63,926 nt of DNA from an uncultured Granulosicoccaceae bacterium (GTDB lineage: Bacteria; Pseudomonadota; Gammaproteobacteria; Granulosicoccales; Granulosicoccaceae). Where the stretch lies: NCBI GenBank assembly GCA_937951345.1, contig CALFCF010000083.1, positions 1 through 63,926 on the forward strand, written 5' to 3'. Below the pieces are notes generated by a model. That model was not told the origin of the DNA, ran no database searches, and was given only the letters and a program-made list of their open reading frames with translations. Below, piece by piece: positions 8,201-16,482 of this stretch. Every line of letters starts with the position of its first letter. Within the stretch, counting starts at the first letter, position 1. The translations under genes and the position numbers were made by a program.

Positions 8201-9594
8201 ACACGAATGGTACCGGGCAGGAATTGTTCGCTTATATACCTTCACCGGTGTACCCAAACCTGTCGGAACTGACCGGTATTACGTACACACACAGGTATTT
8301 TGTTGATGCAACGCCACGTGCTTCCGATGTGTTTATCAATGGTGACTGGCGAACAGTACTAATTGGTGGACTGCGCGGTGGCGGCCAGGGAATTTATGCA
8401 TTGGATATCACCGAACCTGGTGCAATCAGTGAAAGAACGGCTGATGATCACGTGCTTTGGGAATTTACCGATGCCGATGACCGGGATTTAGGTTTTACCT
8501 ACGGTACTCCGGTAATTGCACGGCTCTCAAATGGAAAATGGGCAGCAATCTTCTCTGGCGGGTACAACAGTATTTCTGCCGGTGAAGGACGCAGACGAGG
8601 GCGTGGTTTGTCTTCCGTTTTTGTAGTGGATATTGAGTCTGGTGCGTTGATAAGCAAGTTGTTGCCTGATACTCAGCGATGTCGCGTTGATCAGGCATCG
8701 ATGAGTAACGGTGCTACCGAACCCACAGCCATTGATTTGGATGGTGACAACAGCATCGACCGAATATATGCCGGGGATCTCAATGGTTGTGTCTACGCGT
8801 TTAATGTTGCTAACACCAATCCGAACCGATGGCCGGCTGGTGAGCTGAAGCACGAAGCCGTTGATGACGCGGGTAACAGAGCACCCATAGCTGCACAGAT
8901 TGTGGTGGGCTCTCATCCGACGGGCGAAGGCGTTATTCTTTATTTTGGTTCAGGTAAATATCTGGAGCCATCTGACCAGCGACCGGGTAGAGCAACCCGC
9001 CGTTTTTATGCTGTGTGGGATCGCGGGTTTGGCACGAACACCGCAGCTCGTACCGCAATCGCAGCAGGCAATATGCTTGAACAGCGTATTACATCGGAAA
9101 CACTGCATGAAATTGATACTGACCAGGATGGCACCACAGATGACTTTGTCGCTGTCAGAGAAACATCTGAAGAAGTCATTGACTGGAGTCGCCATGAAGG
9201 TTGGTACCTGAATCTTGAGTACAGAGGCTTTTTCGGTGAGCAGGTTATTTCGTCTCCGCTATTGCGTGACGGCAAGGTGTTCCTGGCTACGCATATACCT
9301 ACAGGCAATGAGTGCACGCCTAATCAGGATGGTTGGTTAATGGTCCTGGATGCACGCAGTGGTGCGATGCTGCCCACGACTCAGGTTGATCTTGACGGTA
9401 ACGGCGAATTCGATGATGGCCGATTTTCCGGTGTCAGTGGCCTGGCTAATCCGCACGCAAGCCCGACAATCATTGCATCTGGTTTAACCGATATATTGTT
9501 ATCGCAGACGACGACAAACCCTGAAACGGTATCGCAAACCATTCAAAGTGGTTTTATGGATGGTCGTCTGACATGGCGCGAGCTTGAGCCATAG
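5233..9594 (+). CDS. pilY1: Type IV pilus tip adhesin/assembly factor PilY1
   Basis: 1453 residues. A basic N-terminus and hydrophobic stretch (AICTTLLLLFA) form a signal peptide ending near residue 42. PilY1 hallmarks include DYFGYFDSNLCY (about 95-107), SGDFLNYMTMTRMDVL, NPAEMLVTMRQVFQQI, and a C-terminal beta-propeller starting at RVVYAGANDGMLHAFDAG. Within it is the EF-hand-like calcium loop DLDGDNSID (about residue 1168), equivalent to the loop that controls retraction in Pseudomonas. No N-terminal von Willebrand A domain is apparent, so the mechanosensing module of P. aeruginosa PilY1 seems absent. It is transcribed divergently from the minor pilins it should cap. Confidence 0.93.
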   Translation: MLFNTLDNKKLVDSVRRLSPGKKLAICTTLLLLFAKSTAVQGREMNLPDLPLIVDGTKTSLLQLVMQRDNKLFFEAYPTYVDLNDDDVLDTTFKPHEIDYFGYFDSNLCYQTFNDHLEPVSHTDDKKCGNSWSGDFLNYMTMTRMDVLLAALYGGKRVVDTQSETRLRRAFVPWENHTWGMEYESEAKSGFRISDYTPIPEPLTGMVHHFATNNIQRNDVPFLRVRRNVTGRIWEWVDKERTQGDGEADDNVILDVTVCKEGFLEEFCKLYPDGSYKPTGLLHEFGENNSMYFSLLTGSFENNLQGGVLRQSMGSFGEKEVDPITGIFTRNPGIVTTLDGLQIPNDYYLESVMTDCPWIPNRPFANGECKAWGNPIAEMMFEGMRYFTGVKQPSPEFVTSGGVDGDLGLEPATWDDPYSPDQPYGQCSGAFQLVISDPSPSFDGDQLPGSEFSSYTGPGLGDMHVGDLADVISNNENTLPGLKFIGETTANADRAPSPKLVESFRTIRGQAPEAPHREGSYYAPSVAYYGNSNDLRPDVQGEQTVGNYTLALGSPLPAIDVDTSGGTISFVPFARTIEGCQGTDGYRPTNAIVGFNVESIQDNSASFRVSFEDMEQGADNDMDAISRYSYEVVGDQVVMTVDSIGATGCYIQHMGYSVSGSTQDGVYLVVRDTDTEPADDVDYELDVPPGQLPGGVWNDGQALPLTSTLTFTAAAEPAAEVLESPLWYAAKWGGFSDNNEDGIPQQSEWDADRDGTPDNFFEVTNPAEMLVTMRQVFQQISESAAAATAVVSSSGSLRTGNKIYRSNFLSGAWTGDVLSQSIDDMGNISEIPDWSAKEALREQVARGSREIITYNPDSKTGVPFEWPANSARPTDAELSARQVRALSINPVNGRADRLGADRVAYLRGEHREHFRARDDVLGDIVHSNPILVGAPSNLYPDNWGAGAAENAKPYTEYARRHRNRQRVVYAGANDGMLHAFDAGQWNGTEYTNGTGQELFAYIPSPVYPNLSELTGITYTHRYFVDATPRASDVFINGDWRTVLIGGLRGGGQGIYALDITEPGAISERTADDHVLWEFTDADDRDLGFTYGTPVIARLSNGKWAAIFSGGYNSISAGEGRRRGRGLSSVFVVDIESGALISKLLPDTQRCRVDQASMSNGATEPTAIDLDGDNSIDRIYAGDLNGCVYAFNVANTNPNRWPAGELKHEAVDDAGNRAPIAAQIVVGSHPTGEGVILYFGSGKYLEPSDQRPGRATRRFYAVWDRGFGTNTAARTAIAAGNMLEQRITSETLHEIDTDQDGTTDDFVAVRETSEEVIDWSRHEGWYLNLEYRGFFGEQVISSPLLRDGKVFLATHIPTGNECTPNQDGWLMVLDARSGAMLPTTQVDLDGNGEFDDGRFSGVSGLANPHASPTIIASGLTDILLSQTTTNPETVSQTIQSGFMDGRLTWRELEP

Positions 9595-9926
9595 CGTTAA
9601 CGATAACGGTAACCATAACGGGTAAACTGCGGGATAAAACAACGTAGCGTTATTGCATTTGCGTTATTGCATTTGAGTTATCGCATTTGCGCTGTCGCAT
9701 TTGCGTAATTGCGTTTGCATAACGCTATAGTTGTTCAATCAATATACAATCAATCAATGCACATTCGTGCAATGTAATTCAACGACTCTACACCCCGCTC
9801 GCCAGAACCTTTGATGCAGTGCGCAGCCGATTTAAACACATAACTAAAATACGCTCTTAGAGCCCGCTAGTCGGCGCGTGCTTTACTAACGCGTTTTTTC
9901 AGTGCGTTGCTCGCGTGTTTTGTGAC
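9595..9926. other. Repeat-bearing gap between pilY1 and the sulfatase
   Basis: A 332-bp stretch between convergent genes with no credible ORF. It opens with several close variants of a TAACGGTAACCATAACG motif and carries a five-copy 14-bp repeat (listed separately). The remainder is AT-richer and shows no clear terminator. Confidence 0.5.
9647..9716. repeat. Five tandem 14-bp repeats (GCGTTATTGCATTT)
   Basis: Head-to-tail copies start at 9647, 9661, 9675, 9689 and 9703. The first two are identical and the other three differ at two to four bases. The array is noncoding and lies just after pilY1. It looks like a minisatellite; copy number may vary between strains. Confidence 0.9.
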
Positions 9927-11357
9927 TTACGGCACCGGCGTATGATCATAGTTTTCTGTAGCCAGAATCGCTTGTTTTCCACCCAGTTCATCAATGCGAC
10001 GTGCCTGATCTGCGAAGGCCTGTTGATTTATTTTTGCCGGGTTACATAGATTTTCCAGTTCTTTGTTTAGTTCGCCCAGTACTGACGAGTAGTCCGGAAT
10101 GTGTGCCAGATCCTGTGTTTCATCGGGATCTTTATCAAGGTTGAAAAGCTGCGGGTTATATCCCGGGTAGACAACGAGTTTCCAGGATCCTTTGCGCAGC
10201 ATGAACATGCCTGTTTTTGCACCGTAGTCATGGTATTCAGAGAGCACAGATCTACCCGTTGTTGTGCCCTTTGCTGAATCGATAAGAGAAACGCCATTTA
10301 CCGGTACATCAATTTCGTCAGACGATTGCACACCACCAAGCTCCAGCACAGTCGGGTATAAGTCAATCAAAGACACAGGTGAGCTGCATACGTTTTGTTC
10401 AATACCCGGGCCTGCAATTATTAACGGTACGGCTGCTGACTCTTCATACATAACCATCTTGGTCCAGAATCCACGATCACCGAGACATTCTCCATGATCA
10501 CTGGTGAAAACAATGGTGGTGTTGCGATCGAGTCCTGTGCTTGTCAAGGTATTCAGGATGCCCCCAACCATATCGTCTACAAACGAACATAGGCCATAGT
10601 AAGAAGCGACAGCGATCCGTCGTGTATCGTCATTAAACGGCGCATCGTAGTTACACGCTTCTTTCAATCCCTGCAATACCGGATGATCAGCGTCATTGTT
10701 TGGCTCTGTATTGCGTGGAAGTGGTAGCTCATCGGGGTTATACAGATTGTAGAACTCCGGGGGACACGTTAACGGGTAGTGAGGCCTCAAGAAAGAGACA
10801 AATAAGCCCCAGGGTGAGGTATTGTCCGGTTCATCACTACGCTCAGTAAGCCATTGCTTTGTTGCTTTACACACTTGCAGATCAAATTGACTGTACGGGT
10901 CATCCCCCGGGCCGATGTTCGCAGCGAACCCGCTGGCATCAAAAAGATCCATTTCATCGCGCAACAGGCCATGAATCCAGCCTTTGCCGTCCTTGACATG
11001 AAACGGCTGAATTTCTTCACTGAAGCCGTTGTCATCTTCAGTGCTGCGAAAATGCAATTTCCCGACTGAAGCTATTCTACGACCTGCAGATTTGAACCGA
11101 TGATGCCAGCTCTCTGGTGTGCCGCAATACGGTATCGCGTTGCTCCAGTTACCGGTTTCATGTACATACCGACCTGTCGCTATCGCAGCGCGTGCCGGTA
11201 CACAGATGGGTGAGGGCGTGTAGGCCGCATCATAGCGAATGCCACGTGCTGCCAATGCATCCAGATGCGGTGTTTGAATCAAATCATTGCCATAGCAACC
11301 GAGGCAATCGCGACGTAATTCATCGGTCATGATTACAATGACATTAGACGGTTTCAT
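9927..11357 (-). CDS. Formylglycine-type sulfatase (alkaline phosphatase superfamily)
   Basis: 476 residues. The N-terminal metal site VIVIMTDELRRD, the activation motif CVPAR (Cys52 to be oxidised to formylglycine) and VFTSDHGE near residue 285 define an S1-type sulfatase that hydrolyses organic sulfate esters. There is no signal peptide, so it is predicted cytosolic and probably acts on imported small sulfated compounds, unlike secreted polysaccharide sulfatases. The C-terminus (GSWKLVVYPGYNPQLFNLD) matches the usual substrate-pocket strand. No transporter, second sulfatase or maturase lies beside it, so the substrate cannot be inferred. Confidence 0.9.
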   Translation of the reverse strand: MKPSNVIVIMTDELRRDCLGCYGNDLIQTPHLDALAARGIRYDAAYTPSPICVPARAAIATGRYVHETGNWSNAIPYCGTPESWHHRFKSAGRRIASVGKLHFRSTEDDNGFSEEIQPFHVKDGKGWIHGLLRDEMDLFDASGFAANIGPGDDPYSQFDLQVCKATKQWLTERSDEPDNTSPWGLFVSFLRPHYPLTCPPEFYNLYNPDELPLPRNTEPNNDADHPVLQGLKEACNYDAPFNDDTRRIAVASYYGLCSFVDDMVGGILNTLTSTGLDRNTTIVFTSDHGECLGDRGFWTKMVMYEESAAVPLIIAGPGIEQNVCSSPVSLIDLYPTVLELGGVQSSDEIDVPVNGVSLIDSAKGTTTGRSVLSEYHDYGAKTGMFMLRKGSWKLVVYPGYNPQLFNLDKDPDETQDLAHIPDYSSVLGELNKELENLCNPAKINQQAFADQARRIDELGGKQAILATENYDHTPVP

Positions 11358-11410
11358 GTGGGTTTATGCTGCTTTTATTGTGAAATAGGCGTTTTGTTAA
11401 CACCGGATAG

Positions 11411-11437
11411 GTCAGCTATTTTTTGGCTCTAGCTGAC
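11411..11437. terminator. Hairpin downstream of the histidine kinase gene
   Basis: GTCAGCTA (11411-11418) and TAGCTGAC (11430-11437) form an 8-bp stem with an 11-nt loop, about 115 bp after the kinase stop and 54 bp before the sulfatase start in the direction of transcription. It has no downstream U tract, so it may be a weak terminator or simply an inverted repeat. Confidence 0.35.
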
Positions 11438-11551
11438 TGAGCTGCTGAGTAACAGGATGCGAGATGTGTTCTAATCACCCTGCTGGCTGTTTAATTCCGT
11501 ATGCCATAAAAGCATCGACCGCAACTCTGTCCATCGTATCGACGATGATTG

Positions 11552-12934
11552 TTAGTCAACAGCATCGAGTGATCGACACGGCCAGGTTATAATAAAACGT
11601 GTGCCGTCAGTGTCATTACTTTCGATACGCACTACAGCATCATGCCTGTCACAAATACTCTTCACGATCGACAGACCCAGACCGAATCCACCTGTTGAGC
11701 GACTTCGGCTGGGTTCGACGCGATAAAACGGTTCGAACAAGCGTTCATGATGCGTCACACCAATACCCGGACCATCATCCTGCACAAACAGGACTGCCAT
11801 CTCAGGAGTGCTTTTATTCTCAAACACGCCCAATACAACCTGGCTACGCGCGTACCGCAAGGCGTTGCTGACCAAATTCTCCAGCACGCGAGTTAATAGC
11901 CGTTGATCAGCGACAACGATAATATCCTCTACCGGGTAATCGACCCGGAACTCAACCGGCGTATTCTTCGTGTGTGCGTCACCACCGCTTGCAGATGGTG
12001 CCAGATTTCGTTGTGCTAGCTGGCGAAAAACATCCATCAAGGAGACGTCTGCAAGGGATATATCGGCTGACGAAGATTGCAGTCTTGAATATTGTAACGT
12101 CTCTCTGACCAGCGCATCGAGCTCATGGGCGGCTTCGTTAGATTGCTCTAATAGCAGGCGACGCTCGTCTGCTTTCGCATCCATAGCCATTTCGTTGGCA
12201 AATTGTAGTCTAGCCAAAGGATTTCGAAACTCATGAGCAACACTTGCCAGTAAATCCCTATGTCGCTCTGCCTCCTCTCGCCGAACCGACGACACCGACG
12301 TTTGATTGTCGGCTGCAACCTGCAATGCCTGAACGGCACCGGTTACAGGGTCGGTTGATTCGTCGGCCAATAGTCGACTTTGTCGCGTGACAACACCGAG
12401 CTCGTTCAACCTGGATTTGACGAAAAGATAGGTTACAAAAAGGCTGCATAGTAATGCTAATGCCTGGAGAGAAAGCGACACCAGTCGCGACGTATAGAAT
12501 AGTTGAGCGTTATCTGTATAGTCATCGATAATAAAAGTAATACCATCAGCACGGGTATACTCGGCGCTGTCCGGGCTCAGCGAATCGACAGACCAGCCGG
12601 TTTCGTATCCGGTATTTATTGCGTCGGGATTGGTAGTCGGCTCAGCACTACTCGTGCTTTCGGGTTGATTGTCCTGATCGTATTGATCAAGATCGGTAGC
12701 GAGCATGACGTCCACACCGACATATTCACCCAAATCAATCAGGTCTTGTTCTGAAGGCTCCGATGGCAGGGTGTCGAGTTCCTGCGCAATGTATTCAAGA
12801 ATCTCGGTATCGGCATAGAGCGGTAGATCAGAATAGTTTTCGAAGAAGTATTCATCCAGCAAAACAGACAGCAGCCAGACCATCGCGGTCAATACGATGC
12901 CGAACAAAGCAATGAGGTAGAAACCACGTTTCAT
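11552..12934 (-). CDS. Sensor histidine kinase (HAMP-less or short-linker type)
   Basis: 460 residues from the ATG at 12934; the response-regulator stop and this start overlap as TGATG, implying coupled translation. There are two membrane helices (about 5-26 and 150-172) around a roughly 120-residue periplasmic domain that is very acidic. The HisKA H-box is ASVAHEFRNPLARL, with His near residue 234. The ATPase domain shows the N box (ENLVSNALRYA), DDGPGI and GGFGLGLSIV. The layout resembles RstB/CpxA kinases. No target operon is adjacent, so the signal is unknown; the acidic sensor could suit cations or low pH, which is only a guess. Confidence 0.9.
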   Translation of the reverse strand: MKRGFYLIALFGIVLTAMVWLLSVLLDEYFFENYSDLPLYADTEILEYIAQELDTLPSEPSEQDLIDLGEYVGVDVMLATDLDQYDQDNQPESTSSAEPTTNPDAINTGYETGWSVDSLSPDSAEYTRADGITFIIDDYTDNAQLFYTSRLVSLSLQALALLCSLFVTYLFVKSRLNELGVVTRQSRLLADESTDPVTGAVQALQVAADNQTSVSSVRREEAERHRDLLASVAHEFRNPLARLQFANEMAMDAKADERRLLLEQSNEAAHELDALVRETLQYSRLQSSSADISLADVSLMDVFRQLAQRNLAPSASGGDAHTKNTPVEFRVDYPVEDIIVVADQRLLTRVLENLVSNALRYARSQVVLGVFENKSTPEMAVLFVQDDGPGIGVTHHERLFEPFYRVEPSRSRSTGGFGLGLSIVKSICDRHDAVVRIESNDTDGTRFIITWPCRSLDAVD

Positions 12935-13638
12935 CAACCTGTCCCCATTTGATAGCCTCTACCACGAACCGTTTTAATGTAGTGTGGTTGAGCAGTGTCA
13001 TCGCCAAGCTTTTTGCGTAGACGTGATACCAAAAGATCAACACGACGATCACTCGGTTCAAGATCAAGTCGATACATATTTTGATGAAGTGTTTCGCGAG
13101 ACAAGGGCTTGCCTGAATGAGACGCCAACAACCACAAAAAATCAAATTCAGTGGTTGTCAAAGGTACCACCTGGTCAGCCAGCCTGACTTCACGGTTAGC
13201 CTGATCTATTTCCAGATGACCGAGCACGATTAACGGCGAGTCAACAGCGGTTGTAGTTTCTGTGCTTTCACCATGCCGGCGCAGCAAGGTTCTGATGCGG
13301 GCTAGCAATAATCGTGGGCTGACTGGCTTGGTCAGATAATCATCTGCGCCAATCTCCAGGCCGGCAATTTCATCGGCCTGGTCGTCCAAGGCCGTCAGCA
13401 TCAAAATCAAGCCGTTGTAGTCGCTCCTGACTTCACGGCAAACTCCCAGACCATCAACACCCGGTAACATCAAATCAAGTATTACCAGTGTCGGTTGTTC
13501 CTGAAGAATCCGCTCGATGGCGTCAGAGCCGCTATGACAACTGCTGATGTCAAAATCATGTTGGGACAAATATTCAGTGATCAGACGACACAGATCAGGG
13601 TCATCATCAACTACCAGAATACGAGGTGAATGTTCCAC
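12934..13638 (-). CDS. OmpR-family response regulator
   Basis: 234 residues, GTG start. The receiver domain has the acidic pocket DDD (11-13), phosphoacceptor Asp55 in LVILDLMLPG, the Thr of LMLTALDD and the Lys of DYLTKPVSP. The winged-helix output domain ends with DLLVSRLRKKLGDD and IKTVRGRGYQ, diagnostic for OmpR/PhoB regulators. It precedes and overlaps its partner kinase. Overall it is closest in style to RstA. Targets cannot be deduced. Confidence 0.93.
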   Translation of the reverse strand: MEHSPRILVVDDDPDLCRLITEYLSQHDFDISSCHSGSDAIERILQEQPTLVILDLMLPGVDGLGVCREVRSDYNGLILMLTALDDQADEIAGLEIGADDYLTKPVSPRLLLARIRTLLRRHGESTETTTAVDSPLIVLGHLEIDQANREVRLADQVVPLTTTEFDFLWLLASHSGKPLSRETLHQNMYRLDLEPSDRRVDLLVSRLRKKLGDDTAQPHYIKTVRGRGYQMGTG

Positions 13639-13684
13639 TATAAGAGCTCTATATTGGGTGGTGAAGAGTCGCTAATGATCGTCG

Positions 13685-14095
13685 CTAGTGACCGGTACCT
13701 GTCGAGCAACCCACTGTAGCTTTAACGTCACTGCAAGCATTCTGTATCACCAGTGGATTCTCAAGGAGGATACGTTTTATATCCGGTGGCAAGTCGACAG
13801 CCAGGTTTAGCATGGCTGGTCGCCTGCGACACCGATCAGGGTTTATACGGTATATGCCAAGCAAAGTGTTTTCGGATTCCTGCCGGAGACGGACCTGAAA
13901 GTCACTTATGTCTGTACATCCGGTTGTAACTACATCCCATGATAATTGCTGACCTTGCAGTTGTATACCGTGCAGGGTTTCAAGCTGCACCCCGGGTGTT
14001 GTGCTGTCATTCTGTGCAGAAACTACCGGTGTCAAAAACACCGGTAGTGCAAGCACAATTGCATACACGCTCAGGCAGTAGCACTTGTTACGCAT
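13685..14095 (-). CDS. Small secreted protein of unknown function
   Basis: 136 residues from the ATG at 14095, which overlaps the protease stop by 8 bp. An Sec signal peptide is clear: a basic start (MRNKC), a hydrophobic core (VYAIVLALPVFL) and cleavage after VVSA. The mature part has Cys residues in TTGCTDISDF, PDRCRRR and NACSDVKATVGC, which would allow two disulfides, and no recognised domain. Coupling to the upstream trypsin-like protease suggests a partner role such as chaperone, inhibitor or substrate, but nothing in the sequence shows which. Confidence 0.65.
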   Translation of the reverse strand: MRNKCYCLSVYAIVLALPVFLTPVVSAQNDSTTPGVQLETLHGIQLQGQQLSWDVVTTGCTDISDFQVRLRQESENTLLGIYRINPDRCRRRPAMLNLAVDLPPDIKRILLENPLVIQNACSDVKATVGCSTGTGH

Positions 14096-16088
14096 GATCG
14101 ACTCCGTCACAACGGTGACCACGTATGTAACCAGACCCACGCTGTGCAATCAGACCAAGCAGCAATACCAGAATGCTGGCATGCAGACTTCCACCGCCAC
14201 CGGATAATGGTGATTGTGAATCGGCATTGTCTGCAACAGGTGTTAGCGATGTATTAGCAGCAGTGGCGCCTGTTGTATTACCTTGCTCAGCCCTATCGCC
14301 ACTGATCAAACGAAACCCATCAAGGTTAACGCTGTTCTGCGATGATACTGAATCAGCACGTGCTGTCAGGTCAGCCGCCGGTTCAAAACGCCAATCAACT
14401 CTGGCATCTGTCGGAAGCTCAAGTGAAGCCGTTTGCCACTCATCCGTTGCAGCGAGATAGTAAAGATCCTCGCCGTTAATGGAAATGACGCTGTTTGTAT
14501 TTTTAAGTTGATAGCTAAATTCGAGAATATCACCACCACGGTTATCAAATTCAGCAGACAAAAACCTCGGTGCGTCTTCATCAAAGGCTGCTGACAGCGA
14601 CGAATCTCCGGCTAGTGCATCCGATCCATAGGTATCCCAGCGGTAGGGATCATCCGTATAGTAGTCCGTGTCATAGTCCAGTGCGTCAGCAAAATCTGCG
14701 GGTTCCAACAGTTCAGCCTGCAGTACTACTTCAGCCTCACCAGTACTGATACCATCAAATGTATCCAGCGTTAATCGACCATCAAGTGAACCGTCGTTTG
14801 AATTCCAGATAACTTCCATATCGCAGAAGTCATCAGGTTGTAAGGGTGCTCCGAGACACTTATCTGCATCAATAAAAGCAGGAATATCGGCATTTATAAC
14901 AGGTGATGACAACATAACCTCTATGTCACTGTTGTTGAAAACTTCTACCAGAATAGAAACCTCATTGTCGCCAGTCTCATAAGCAAATTGATCAAGTTGA
15001 GTCAGCTCCAGTGATGTGGCTGCGCCCGTCAACTGTGAGTTGATGGGTAAATCTTGGCCACTATTTACTGCCTGCTGGTCTGCCAGGGTGTCGGTGCTGA
15101 ACGTATCTGCATTGGCAGGTACGGTAATCGGTGGCACGACACTTGATGCCTGTTCATTAAATTGGGTATCTGTCACCTGCATGAGTGTCGATTCACTGTT
15201 TGACTCTGCAGCAGTGTTATTGCTACTGGTTTGAGCAAGCACCGAGCTACCAACATGCTGGCTGATAAATGCAGAAAACTCACTCACACGCGTATAAACA
15301 CCCGGGTGAGAGGCAGACCCGCACCGCTCACCAAAACTCACAATGCCAACCTGGTATGCAGCCTTGGGCGTGCGGGCAACCAGTGGTCCACCACTGTCAC
15401 CGGAGCAGGAATCACGACTACCGTCCGGAACACCTGCGCAAAGATGCACGGATGACAGACCGTCGTATACCTGACTGCAACTATCGAAATTGGAAATTGA
15501 CAGATCAACCGCGTGCAATTGCACAGGAAAATCATTACCACCATCAGTCCGATCACCCCAACCGGCGACGGCCACTGGCTGCCCTTCATTGAACAACGCC
15601 ATATCGTTACGTGTGGCCAGTGTAATGCGAGGTGCGTTAGTGGGACGCTCAAGCTCGAGCAACGCGATATCGTTACTGACGGCATCGGCATCATAGGCAG
15701 GATGGTTGATCACGCGGCGTACAGCAATACGTTGACCTTCATTGACACGCTCAAGATTTTCAACACCCGTCACTACATCCAGTGTGCTGGCATCAAATCC
15801 TTCCAGACAGTGAGCCGCTGTCATTACCCATCGTGCATCAATCACCGAGGCACCGCAGAATGCATCAGTGGCATCCATACCGCGCTCCACCAGAGCGGAT
15901 ATGTAGGGGAATTGTTCAATTTGTGCCTCCACGCCACCAATAATTCTTAAATTGACTGCACTGGCTTGTGGCACCACCAATGCAGCGCCAATAGCCAAAA
16001 CTCCTGTGCGCATCATAGTGCCCGCAAAGGCGCGACCATGATTAGATAAGCGAGGTAGGGCAATGCGGTTTTGTAGGGTTTTTTTCAC
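14088..16088 (-). CDS. Secreted trypsin-like serine protease with GlyGly-CTERM-like tail
   Basis: 666 residues from the GTG at 16088, chosen because AAGGAG precedes it; an upstream in-frame TTG lacks one. A signal peptide ends at QASA. The peptidase S1 domain begins at RIIGG and has the triad TAAHC (His93), NDIALL (Asp140) and GDSGGP (Ser232), with Asp226 at the S1 position for Arg/Lys specificity. About 350 residues of acidic beta-rich sequence follow. The end reads SGGGGSLHASILVLLLGLIA then basic residues, resembling GlyGly-CTERM signals cut by rhombosortase, as in Vibrio VesB. It is probably exported by type II secretion and surface-attached. The polar tail after the membrane segment is longer than usual. 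Confidence 0.88.
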   Translation of the reverse strand: MKKTLQNRIALPRLSNHGRAFAGTMMRTGVLAIGAALVVPQASAVNLRIIGGVEAQIEQFPYISALVERGMDATDAFCGASVIDARWVMTAAHCLEGFDASTLDVVTGVENLERVNEGQRIAVRRVINHPAYDADAVSNDIALLELERPTNAPRITLATRNDMALFNEGQPVAVAGWGDRTDGGNDFPVQLHAVDLSISNFDSCSQVYDGLSSVHLCAGVPDGSRDSCSGDSGGPLVARTPKAAYQVGIVSFGERCGSASHPGVYTRVSEFSAFISQHVGSSVLAQTSSNNTAAESNSESTLMQVTDTQFNEQASSVVPPITVPANADTFSTDTLADQQAVNSGQDLPINSQLTGAATSLELTQLDQFAYETGDNEVSILVEVFNNSDIEVMLSSPVINADIPAFIDADKCLGAPLQPDDFCDMEVIWNSNDGSLDGRLTLDTFDGISTGEAEVVLQAELLEPADFADALDYDTDYYTDDPYRWDTYGSDALAGDSSLSAAFDEDAPRFLSAEFDNRGGDILEFSYQLKNTNSVISINGEDLYYLAATDEWQTASLELPTDARVDWRFEPAADLTARADSVSSQNSVNLDGFRLISGDRAEQGNTTGATAANTSLTPVADNADSQSPLSGGGGSLHASILVLLLGLIAQRGSGYIRGHRCDGVDHA

Positions 16089-16482
16089 GAGATAATCTCC
16101 TTGTTTTAGGTTCAAGAGAATTATCGAACGCGAGTCGGGTCAATAGCAGTGCGGTTTTACGGGGCTTTTGTATCGAAATGTACATATGACATGGCGCTAA
16201 GTTTTATCCCGAGCAAATAAAGAAACAACGATTAACACGCATTTTCATCGTGTGTTTAAACCCTGAGTTAAATATCGGTAAGTATGCTTCACGTTGATTC
16301 AGCTGCTCTGCTAGTATCCCGCCAAGTTGAATTTGACTAACAAGCTGCAGGTATACTCAGTATGTTTAGGTGTTGTTACTCGCCAACGTTTTTCAACAAC
16401 CAGCTAATATAGTCGCCTACCAAAATCAGATTTAAAATTTGGCGTCACCCTGTTGTACTCACACTGGACTATGGAGGTCGCT
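16089..16482. promoter_or_regulatory. Divergent intergenic region, protease / FG-GAP lipoprotein
   Basis: About 390 bp, AT-richer than its flanks, with no ORF I would support. It separates two divergent genes for exported proteins and so must hold two promoters. AAGGAG next to 16088 (protease) and GGAGG at 16473-16477 (lipoprotein) are clear ribosome sites; I could not assign promoters by eye. Confidence 0.4.

Noticed and set aside
9647-9716. Possible CRISPR array
   Set aside because: The 14-bp units are directly adjacent, with no spacers.
15513-15950. Plus-strand open frame of 145 codons
   Set aside because: It is antisense to the protease catalytic domain, whose triad is intact.
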